A DNA stretch of 64,000 nt from Ridgeia piscesae (Eukaryota > Annelida > Polychaeta > Sabellida > Siboglinidae), in assembly GCA_025642075.2 (NCBI GenBank), contig JAODUO010000422.1, forward strand, positions 243,501 to 307,500, given 5' to 3'. The notes beneath the pieces were generated by a model. The model searched no databases, had not been told where the DNA came from, and saw only the letters and a program-made list of their open reading frames with translations. Positions 1-12,000 of the stretch are shown one piece after another. Made by a program: the position numbers and the translations under genes. How positions within the stretch are numbered: the stretch's first letter is position 1; each line of letters begins with the position of its first letter.

Positions 1-2870
1 ATGACACAGTGACAGGGTGGCCTAGTGGAGACAGTGACATGATGACAGCAGTGACAGGGTGGCCTAGTGGAGACAGTGACATGATGACACAGTGACAGGG
101 TGGCCTAGTGGAGACAGTGACATGATGACACAGTGACAGGGTGGCCTAGTGGAGACAGTGACATGATGACACAGTGACAGGGTGGCCTAGTGGAGACAGT
201 GACATGATGACACAGTGACAGGGTGGCCTAGTGGAGACAGTGACATGATGACACAGTGACAGGGTGGCCTAGTGGAGACAGTGACATGATGACACAGTGA
301 CAGGGTGGCCTAGTGGAGACAGTGACATGATGACACAGTGACAGGGTGGCCTAGTGGAGACAGTGACATGATGACACAGTGACAGGGTGGCCTAGTGGAG
401 ACAGTGACATGATGACGCAGTGACAGGGTGGCCTAGTGGAGACAGTGACATGATGACACAGTGACAGGGTGGCCTAGTGGAGACAGTGACATGATGACGC
501 AGTGACAGGGTGGCCTAGTGGAGACAGTGACATGATGACGCAGTGACAGGGTGGCCTAGTGGAGACAGTGACATGATGACACAGTGACAGGGTGGCCTAG
601 TGGAGACAGTGACATGATGACGCAGTGACAGGGTGGCCTAGTGGAGACAGTGACATAATGACGCAGTGACAGGGTGGCCTAGTGGAGACAGTGACATGAT
701 GACCAGTGACAGGGTGGCCTAGTGGAGACAGTGACATGATGACGCAGTGACAGGGTGGCCTAGTGGAGACAGTGACATGATGACGCAGTGACAGGGTGGC
801 CTAGTGGAGACAGTGACATGATGACGCAGTGACAGGGTGGCCTAGTGGAGACAGTGACATGATGACGCAGTGACAGGGTGGCCTAGTGGAGACAGTGACA
901 TGATGACACAGTGACAGGGTGGCCTAGTGGAGACAGTGACATGATGACGCAGTGACAGGGTGGCCTAGTGGAGACAGTGACATGATGACGCAGTGACAGG
1001 GTGGCCTAGTGGAGACAGTGACATGATGACGCAGTGACAGGGTGGCCTAGTGGAGACAGTGACATGATGACGCAGTGACAGGGTGGCCTAGTGGAGACAG
1101 TGACATGATGACGCAGTGACAGGGTGGCCTAGTGGAGACAGTGACATGATGACGCAGTGACAGGGTGGCCTAGTGGAGACAGTGACATGATGACGCAGTG
1201 ACAGGGTGGCCTAGTGGAGACAGTGACATGATGACGCAGTGACAGGGTGGCCTAGTGGAGACAGTGACATGATGACGCAGTGACAGGGTGGCCTAGTGGA
1301 GACAGTGACATGATGACGCAGTGACAGGGTGGCCTAGTGGAGACAGTGACATGATGACGCAGTGACAGGGTGGCCTAGTGGAGACAGTGACATGATGACG
1401 CAGTGACAGGGTGGCCTAGTGGAGACAGTGACATGATGACGCAGTGACAGGGTGGCCTAGTGGAGACAGTGACATGATGACGCAGTGACAGGGTGGCCTA
1501 GTGGAGACAGTGACAATGATGACGCAGTGACAGGGTGGCCTAGTGGAGACAGTGACACAATGACGCAGTGACAGGGTGGCCTAGTGGAGACAGTGACATG
1601 ATGACGCAGTGACAGGGTGGCCTAGTGGAGACAGTGACATAATGACGCAGTGACAGGGTGGCCTAGTGGAGACAGTGACATGATGACACAGTGACAGGGT
1701 GGCCTAGTGGAGACAGTGACATGATGACGCAGTGACAGGGTGGCCTAGTGGAGACAGTGACATAATGACGCAGTGACAGGGTGGCCTAGTGGAGACAGTG
1801 ACACAATGACGCAGTGACAGGGTGGCCTAGTGGAGACAGTGACACAATGACGCAGTGACAGGGTGGCCTAGTGGAGACAGTGACATGATGACGCAGTGAC
1901 AGGGTGGCCTAGTGGAGACAGTGACATAATGACGCAGTGACAGGGTGGCCTAGTGGAGACAGTGACATGATGACGCAGTGACAGGGTGGCCTAGTGGAGA
2001 CAGTGACATAATGACGCAGTGACAGGGTGGCCTAGTGGAGACAGTGACATAATGACGCAGTGACAGGGTGGCCTAGTGGAGACAGTGACATGATGACGCA
2101 GTGACAGGGTGGCCTAGTGGAGACAGTGACATGATGACGCAGTGACAGGGTGGCCTAGTGGAGACAGTGACATGATGACGCAGTGACAGGGTGGCCTAGT
2201 GGAGACAGTGACATGATGACGCAATGACAGGGTGGCCTAGTGGAGACAGTGACATGATGACGCAATGACAGGGTGGCCTAGTGGAGACAGTGACATAATG
2301 ACGCAATGACAGGGTGGCCTAGTGGAGACAGTGACATAATGACGCAGTGACAGGGTGGCCTAGTGGAGACAGTGACATGATGACGCAGTGACAGGGTGGC
2401 CTAGTGGAGACAGTGACATGATGACGCAATGACAGGGTGGCCTAGTGGAGACAGTGACATAATGACGCAATGACAGGGTGGCCTAGTGGAGACAGTGACA
2501 CAATGACGCAATGACAGGGTGGCCTAGTGGAGACAGTGACACAATGACGCAATGACAGGGTGGCCTAGTGGAGACAGTGACACAATGACGCAGTGACAGG
2601 GTGGCCTAGTGGAGACAGTGACACAATGACGCAATGACAGGGTGGCCTAGTGGAGACAGTGACACAATGACGCAATGACAGGGTGGCCTAGTGGAGAGAG
2701 TGACACAATGACGCAATGACAGGGTGGCCTAGTGGAGAGTGACATGATGACGCAATGACAGGGTGGCCTAGTGGAGACAGTGACATGATGACGCAATGAC
2801 AGGGTGGCCTAGTGGAGACAGTGACATAATGACGCAATGACAGGGTGGCCTAGTGGAGACAGTGACACAA
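1..2870. repeat. 41-base minisatellite, about 70 copies, open at left edge
   Basis: The unit is tagged by GACAGGGTGGCCTAGTGGAG. Variants are graded along the array: ACACAGTGAC at the left, ACGCAGTGAC in the middle, ACGCAATGAC with CATAATG or CACAATG at the right. It lies in the FMNL intron that starts at the donor of exon s (2929) and begins about 55 bases inside it. The unit does not contain that donor. The array continues past the window. Confidence 0.97.
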
Positions 2871-2929
2871 AGTATAAAGTTGTAAGGACAGGTGATGGTG
2901 TGCCGTGGTGAGTTAGAGATGTCACTCAC

Positions 2930-3016
2930 GGGTTGCAGATGTTGTTGTGTATCAAAGAAGTTGCCGATGTAACTCATGATGTGAAGTTTTTGTGACAGTC
3001 TCTCAACCTTCAGCAA
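2930..3016 (-). CDS. FMNL: FMNL exon s (FH2), last exon visible
   Basis: The exon has 29 codons, phase 0/0, acceptor CTTTGACAG, donor CCC|GTGAGT. It reads [20 protein letters not shown] then FDTQQHLQP, matching LSKVERLxxxLxIMxYMGNF of FMNL FH2. The remaining FH2 (post domain) and DAD should lie to the left of base 1, beyond the 41-base array. Confidence 0.95.
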
Positions 3017-6000
3017 CTGTCAAAGACAAGCAGAGCAATGTCACATTCTAGAACGTCCTACATATGGTATTGACACAACACTACAGCAAAACTGAGTCAG
3101 TCTAATCGAAGTGTTGACAAGTCTAAATAACATGTTACCTAGACAGATTTTACATTGATCATGAACTAATAGCTGTATTCGTAACAGGTTCCTACATAGA
3201 TAATGAACTACTATGAACTATTGGCTGTTTTCACAAAAGATTTCTACACTGATCAGTGTTCACAAGAGGTTCCTACACTGATCATGAACTATGAACTAGT
3301 GACTGTGTTCACAAGAGGTTCCTACATTGATCATGAACTATGAACTAGTGGTTGTGTTCACAAGAGGTTCCTACACTGATCATGAACTATGAACTAGTGA
3401 CTGTGTTCACAAGAGGTTCCTACATTGATCATGAACTATGAACTAGTGGTTGTGTTCACAAGAGGTTCCTACATTGATCATGAACTATGAACTAGTGGTT
3501 GTGTTCACAAGAGGTTCCTACATTGATCATGAACTATGAACTAGTGGTTGTGTTCACAAGAGGTTCCTACACTGATCATGAACTATGAACTAGTGACTGT
3601 GTTCACAAGAGGTTCCTACACTGATCATGAACTATGAACTAGTGACAGTGTTCACAAGAGGTTCCTACACTGATCATGAACTATGAACTAGTGACTGTGT
3701 TCACAAGAGGTTCCTACACAGATCATGAACTATGAACTAGTGACTGTGTTCACAAGAGGTTCCTACACTGATCATGAACTATGAACTAGTGATAGTGTTC
3801 ACAAGAGGTTCCTACACTGATCATGAACTATGAACTAGTGACTGTGTTCACAAGAGGTTCCTACACAGATCATGAACTATGAACTAGTGACTGTGTTCAC
3901 AAGAGGTTCCTACACTGATCATGAACTATGAACTAGTGACAGTGTTCACAAGAGGTTCCTACACTGATCATGAACTATGAACTAGTGACTGTGTTCACAA
4001 GAGGTTCCTACACTGATCATGAACTATGAACTAGTGACAGTGTTCACAAGAGGTTCCTACACTGATCATGAACTATGAACTAGTGACTGTGTTCACAAGA
4101 GGTTCCTACACTGATCATGAACTATGAACTAGTGACTGTGTTCACAAGAGGTTCCTACACTGATCATGAACTATGAACTAGTGACTGTGTTCACAAGAGG
4201 TTCCTACACTGATCATGAACTATGAACTAGTGACTGTGTTCACAAGAGGTTCCTACACTGATCATGAACTATGAACTAGTGACTGTGTTCACAAGAGGTT
4301 CCTACACTGATCATGAACTATGAACTAGTGACTGTGTTCACAAGAGGTTCCTACACTGATCATGAACTATGAACTAGTGACTGTGTTCACAAGAGGTTCC
4401 TACACTGATCATGAACTTGTCCTCATCAGACAGGATGTCAATTGGCTTCTTGTCGCGCTCATAGTCACGGTACAGTTTAATCTCCTGGTCGTTGGGGATG
4501 ACACGCTGGAGGATCTCCACCTTCTCCAGTGACAACGTCTTCAGATCCAGACTGAAATACACGGATTATCAGTGAGGATCATCAGTGAGGATTATCAGTG
4601 AGGATTATCAGTGAGGATCATCAGTGAGGATCATCAGTGAGGATTATCAGTGAGGATCATCAGTGAGGATCACCAATAAAATACATGCTCATGAAACAGC
4701 ATGTTCACAAAGACTGTCATCTCACAAAAACATACTGAGAGATAATCTCAAAAGACCATTAACAAAATCTGTTATTACAGATAACATATTAACATGATTT
4801 CTAGTCTAAAAGCAAACTATTTTAAACACCTGTGCAGTGCAGATCATTTGTCTAAAAACATATTGATTTTCGAGGATATTGGCGCATAAGAAGTTATTAT
4901 TATTATTATTATTATATTCACAAAGGTTATTTGGGATATGAATAAATTAAAATCTTCTGTGGAAGACAGTTAATTATTAAAACATCACACATATCAGCCT
5001 TACCTATTAATGGCCCGGATCAGCTGTTCATTGGTAAAGTCTATTTTTCGTCTTGTAATAGCTGTGAAAAAGGAAGGCAGAAAATGAGATGACGACGCAT
5101 CAAACTGCCAGCAATGTCAGTATAGCAAGGTCCCTACGTGTTTAGACTGTACAATACAAACTCAACAATCAAACATGTTATTCTGAGTGTATTCTGTGTG
5201 CCTGGAATGATAACTGCCTGGGACATATTCAATGAAAATATTTAGTGAAACAGAGCATACAGTATACATTCAATTATTGTAATAACCGTTTCCATTCCGT
5301 CATGTATTTTGTATTATATTTATGATTATTTGAGAAATGTAGCCTTTATTAGTTTTCCAAATTATATTTTATCAATGCCATGTGTGTCTGTAATTTCTCA
5401 ATGGACTATGAATTAACTTTAAATAAATAAAACTAAAATGTAGACAAAACGATGACTCCATCAGATGGTTTACACGATTGTCTTCAATTGTAATTTACTG
5501 TCACTTCAAATACAATTATACATGTATCTAGGTGGATGTGGATTACACACACATTGAAGACATCCTTACCGACATTCCTGATTCTGTTGGGGTCAAGTAG
5601 CGAGACTGTCTCGGGGCGTTTACTGGCCCGCCGGGAGAAGGTAGGGGTGCCATCAGCCATGTCGTCGGAGGCAACCTCACCCCCACCCAGTTTGAACTCC
5701 TCCTCAAAGCGTGGGAAGTCTATCACCTGCAACGAGTGTCACTGCTTCAGTTAGACGTGTCACACACAAAGGACATGTCTCACTGGGTTGCCCACATGTT
5801 GGTGGCTTTGAGCAGTGTCGTTGTACAAAATCAATGTTTGTCAATGTTTTTCAGGCAACACTTTGTCGCATGATAACACACGATTATATATTGTGCACAT
5901 TTTTATGATTGATAATCACTGCGATTTGTCTTTTTTAACTCTAATCATTCCCGCTTTGATGAAAGGTTTTCACTGACAATGAACTCAAAACTGGGGTAAA

Positions 6001-9000
6001 CTGTTACATCAAACACAACCAAATTGAATTGTTCACGTCCTCATTTGCAAACCTGCGATTTACCTGCTGTTGTCTGCAATAAGTGCTGCACGAGCAGTCA
6101 ACAAATTGAACAACAATTGCTTGTGTAAACTAGCAGTAACAAGTTGTCTCTTTCATTTTAAACCCAGACTCCTGCCAGAATGATTCCATTTTGTGTAAAA
6201 TTTGCATATATGTATAATTACAAATAACAACATAACTAACATTAACATATTTTATATGTTTATATATTTAGTCACACTGAAATATGCCATAGTTAGCTCA
6301 ATTTTGATGTTACCATTGGTGAGACATGTATACATAGCAAAGTACAACCGTGTGGAGAAACATGTGATTTACCTTGTACAGTCTCTCATCGTTGAGGTCT
6401 GGGACATGTGACATACCTTGTACAGTCTCTCATCGTCGAGATCTGAGACATGTGACTTACCTTGTACAGTCTCTCATCGTTGAGGTCTGGGACATGTGAC
6501 TTACCTTTTACAGTCTCTAATCATCGAGATCTGAGACACGTGACTTACCTTGTACAGTCTCTAATCATCGAGATCTGAGACACGTGACTTACCTTGTACA
6601 GTCTCTCATCGTTGAGGTCTGGGACATGTGACTTACCTTTTACAGTCTCTCATCGTTGAGGTCTGAGACATGTGACTTACCTTGTACAGTCTCTCATCAT
6701 CGAGATCTGAGACATGTGACTTACCTTGTACAGTCTCTCATCGTTGAGGTCTGAGACATGTGACTTACCTTGTACAGTCTCTCATCATCGAGATCTGAGA
6801 CATGTGACTTACCTTGTACAGTCTCTCATCGTTGAGGTCTGAGACATGTGACTTACCTTGTACAGTCTCTCATCGTCGAGGTCTGAGACATGTGACTTAC
6901 CTTGTACAGTCTCTCATCATCAAGATCTGAGACACGTGACTTACCTTGTACAGTCTCTCATCGTCGAGGTCTGAGACATGTGACTTACCTTGTACAGTCT
7001 CTCATCGTCGAGGTCTGAGACATGTGACTTACCTTGTACAGTCTCTCATCGTTGAGGTCTGAGACATGTGACTTACCTTGTACAGTCTCTCATCATCGAG
7101 ATCTGAGACACGTGACTTACCTTGTACAGTCTCTCATCGTCGAGGTCTGAGACATGTGACTTACCTTGTACAGTCTCTCATCGTCGAGGTCTGAGACATG
7201 TGACTTACCTTGTACAGTCTCTCATCGTTGAGGTCTGAGACATGTGACTTACCTTGTACAGTCTCTCATCATCGAGAACTGAGACACGTGGCTTACCTTG
7301 TACAGTCTCTCATCATCGAGATCTGAGACACGTGACTTACCTTGTACAGTCTCTCATCATCGAGATCTGAGACACGTGACTTACCTTGTACAGTCTCTCA
7401 TCGTTGAGGTCTGAGACATGTGACTTACCTTGTACAGTCTCTCATCATCGAGATCTGAGACACGTGACTTACCTTGTACAGTCTCTCATCATCGAGGTCT
7501 GAGACATGTGACTTACCTTGTACAGTCTCTCATCATCGAGATCTGAGACATGTGACTTACCTTGTACAGTCTCTCATCATCGAGATCTGAGACATGTGAC
7601 TTACCTTGTACAGTCTCTCATCGTTGAGGTCTGAGACATGTGACTTACCTTGTACAGTCTCTCATCATCGAGGTCTGAGACATGTGACTTACCTTGTACA
7701 GTCTCTCATCATCAAGATCTGAGACATGTGACTTACCTTGTACAGTCTCTCATCATCGAGATCTGAGACATGTGACTTACCTTGTACAGTCTCTCATCGT
7801 TGAGGTCTGAGACATGTGACTTACCTTGTACAGTCTCTCATCGTCGAGGTCTGAGACATGTGACTTACCTTGTACAGTCTCTCATCATCAAGATCTGAGA
7901 CACGTGACTTACCTTGTACAGTCTCTCATCGTCGAGGTCTGAGACATGTGACTTACCTTGTACAGTCTCTCATCGTCGAGGTCTGAGACATGTGACTTAC
8001 CTTGTACAGTCTCTCATCGTCGAGGTCTGAGACATGTGACTTACCTTGTACAGTCTCTCATCATCGAGGTCTGAGACATGTGACTTACCTTGTACAGTCT
8101 CTCATCATCGAGGTCTGAGACATGTGACTTACCTTGTACAGTCTCTCATCATCGAGATCTGAGACACGTGACATACCTTGTACAGTCTCTCATCATCGAG
8201 ATCTGAGACATGTGACTTACCTTGTACAGTCTCTCATCGTCGAGGTCTGAGACATGCGACTTACCTTGTACAGTCTCTCATCATCGAGGTCTGAGACATG
8301 TGACTTACCTTGTACAGTCTCTCATCGTCGAGGTCTGAGACATGTGACTTACCTTGTACAGTCTCTCATCGTCGAGGTCTGAGACAGTGACTTACCTTGT
8401 ACAGTCTCTCATCGTCGAGGTCTGAGACATGTGACTTACCTTGTACAGTCTCTCATCGTCGAGGTCTGAGACAAGTGACTTACCTTGTACAGTCTCTCAT
8501 CGTCGAGGTCTGAGACATGTGACTTACCTTGTACAGTCTCTCATCGTCGAGGTCTGAGACATGTGACTTACCTTGTACAGTCTCTCATCGTCGAGGTCTG
8601 AGACAGTGACTTACCTTGTACAGTCTCTCGTCGTCGAGGTCTGAGACATGTGACTTACCTTGTACAGTCTCTATCGTCAAGGTCTGAGAAGACAGTTCCC
8701 TTCACCTGGTTTGGTTTCATGGCGACCCAGTTGAGTACAGGCAGACGGTAGCGAGGCTGGATCTTCTTCTTTATGGGCAAACCTGTCAGTATCAAGTCCA
8801 GAGGACGGCTCAGAGCGGCTTACATTTTACTCACTGGCAGATATGTTTAATAATTATCAAGCACTATTTTGATCTGTCCGGGAATCATCCAGCCACTGCG
8901 TAAGTAATGCACAATGACTGTTCATGCGCAACTATCCACCACTGTCTACAGGCAGGTGCTCATTCACACAGCTGAGGGAACTGTAGCAACACAGAGTGAA

Positions 9001-12000
9001 CACACTGGCCCAAGATTCGACGTGACACTACAACACAGGATTCTAACCGGTGTTGTCTAGATTGTTCTAGCCACTGAGCTACTAGGGCCCATAGTCTACC
9101 AGGGTCTACAGTCCACTGAGCTACTAGGGTCCATAGTCTACCAGGGTCTATAGTTCACTGAGCTACTAGGGCCCATAGTCTACCAGGGTCTATAGTTCAC
9201 TGAGCTACTAGGGTCCATAGTCTACCAGGGTCTATAGTTCACTGAGCTACTAGGGTCCATAGTCTACCAGGGTCTATAGTTCACTGAGCTACTAGGGCCC
9301 ATAGTCTACCAGGGTCTATAGTTCACTGAGCTACTAGGGTCCATAGTCTACCAGGGTCTATAGTTCACTGAGCTACTAGGGCCCATAGTCTACCAGGGTC
9401 TATAGTTCACTGAGCTACTAGGGTCCATAGTCTACCAGGGTCTATAGTTCACTGAGCTACTAGGGTCCATAGTCTACCAGGGTCTATAGTTCACTGAGCT
9501 ACTAGGGCCCATAGTCTACCAGGGTCTATAGTTCACTGAGCTACTAGGGCCCATAGTCTACCAGGGTCTATAGTTCACTGAGCTACTAGGGTCCATAGTC
9601 TACCAGGGTCTATAGTTCACTGAGCTACTAGGGCCCATAGTCTACCAGGGTCTATAGTTCACTGAGCTACTAGGGTCCATAGTCTACCAGGGTCTATAGT
9701 TCACTGAGCTACTAGGGTCCATAGTCTACCAGGGTCTATAGTTCACTGAGCTACTAGGGCCCATAGTCTACCAGGGTCTATAGTTCACTGAGCTACTAGG
9801 GTCCATAGTCTACCAGGGTCTATAGTTCACTGAGCTACTAGGGTCCATAGTCTACCAGGGTCTATAGTTCACTGAGCTACTAGGGCCCATAGTCTACCAG
9901 GGTCTATAGTTCACTGAGCTACTAGGGTCCATAGTCTACCAGGGTCTATAGTTCACTGAGCTACTAGGGTCCATAGTCTACCAGGGTCTATAGTTCACTG
10001 AGCTACTAGGGCCCATAGTCTACCAGGGTCTATAGTTCACTGAGCTACTAGGGTCCATAGTCTACCAGGGTCTATAGTTCACTGAGCTACTAGGGCCCAT
10101 AGTCTACCAGGGTCTATAGTTCACTGAGCTACTAGGGTCCATAGTCTACCAGGGTCTATAGTTCACTGAGCTACTAGGGCCCATAGTCTACCAGGGTCTA
10201 TAGTTCACTGAGCTACTAGGGCCCATAGTCTACCAGGGTCTATAGTTCACTGAGCTACTAGGGCCCATAGTCTACCAGGGTCTATAGTTCACTGAGCTAC
10301 TAGGGCCCATAGTCTACCAGGGTCTATAGTTCACTGAGCTACTAGGGTCCATAGTCTACCAGGGTCTATAGTTCACTGAGCTACTAGGGCCCATAGTCTA
10401 CCAGGGTCTATAGTTCACTGAGCTACTAGGGCCCATAGTCTACCAGGGTCTATAGTTCACTGAGCTACTAGGGTCCATAGTCTACCAGGGTCTATAGTTC
10501 ACTGAGCTACTAGGGCCCATAGTCTACCAGGGTCTACAGTCCACTGAGCTACTAGGGTCCATAGTCTACCAGGGTCTACAGTCCACTGAGCTACTAGGAT
10601 CCATAGTCTACCAGGGTCTATAGTCCACTGAGCTACTAGGGTCCATAGTCTACCAGGGTCTATAGTTCACTGAGCTACTAGGGTCCATAGTCTACCAGGG
10701 TCTATAGTTCACTGAGCTACTAGGGTCCATAGTCTACCAGGGTCTATAGTCCACTGAGCTACTAGGGTCCACAGTGTACTAGTGTCTATAGTCTACCAGG
10801 GTCTATAGTCCACTGAGCTACTAGGGCCCATAGTCTACCAGGGTCTACAGTCCACTGAGCTACTAGGATCCATAGTCTACCAGGGTCTATAGTCCACTGA
10901 GCTACTAGGGTCCATAGTCTACCAGGGTCTATAGTTCACTGAGCTACTAGGGTCCATAGTCTACCAGGGTCTATAGTTCACTGAGCTACTAGGGTCCATA
11001 GTCTACCAGGGTCTATAGTCCACTGAGCTACTAGGGTCCATAGTCTACCAGGGTCTATAGTCCACTGAGCTACTAGGGCCCATAGTCTACCAGGGTCTAC
11101 AGTCCACTGAGCTACTAGGATCCATAGTCTACCAGGGTCTATAGTTCACTGAGCTACTAGGGCCCATAGTCTACCAGGGTCTATAGTCCACTGAGCTACT
11201 AGGGTCCATAGTCTACCAGGGTCTATAGTTCACTGAGCTACTAGGGTCCATAGTCTACCAGGGTCTACAGTCCACTGAGCTACTAGGGTCCATAGTCTAC
11301 CAGGGTCTATAGTTCACTGAGCTACTAGGATCCATAGTCTACCAGGGTCTATAGTCCACTGAGCTACTAGGGTCCATAGTCTACCAGGGTCTATAGTTCA
11401 CTGAGCTACTAGGGTCCATAGTCTACCAGGGTCTATAGTTCACTGAGCTACTAGGGTCCATAGTCTACCAGGGTCTACAGTCCACTGAGCTACTAGGGTC
11501 CACAGTGTACTAGTGTCTATAGTCTACCAGGGTCTATAGTCCACTGAGCTACTAGGGCCCATAGTCTACCAGGGTCTACAGTTCACTGAGCTACTAGGGT
11601 CCATAGTCTACCAGGGTCTACAGTCCACTGAGCTACTAGGATCCATAGTCTACCAGGGTCTATAGTCCACTGAGCTACTAGGGTCCATAGTCTACCAGGG
11701 TCTATAGTTCACTGAGCTACTAGGGTCCATAGTCTACCAGGGTCTATAGTTCACTGAGCTACTAGGGTCCATAGTCTACCAGGGTCTATAGTCCACTGAG
11801 CTACTAGGGTCCATAGTCTACCAGGGTCTATAGTCCACTGAGCTACTAGGGTCCATAGTTTACTAGGGTCTATAGTTTACTAGGGTCCATAGTTACTTTA
11901 AGACACTTCTTCAACTGAGCTTTGTCCCCTGTCACATCTCAAATTCATTACATTTAAGAGGAGGGGTTGTTCCTAAATTTGAAATTGTTTCTGTGATATT

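Larger units (their letters stand above)
4673..6356. other. Non-repetitive intron sequence around exons p and q
   Basis: Apart from exons q and p this is AT-rich intron DNA. A short (ATT)n run lies at 4887-4913. No other gene or RNA was recognised. Confidence 0.7.

Noticed and set aside
1..2870. CRISPR array
   Set aside because: The copies are contiguous with no unique spacers, and the context is a eukaryotic intron. The same holds for the other arrays.
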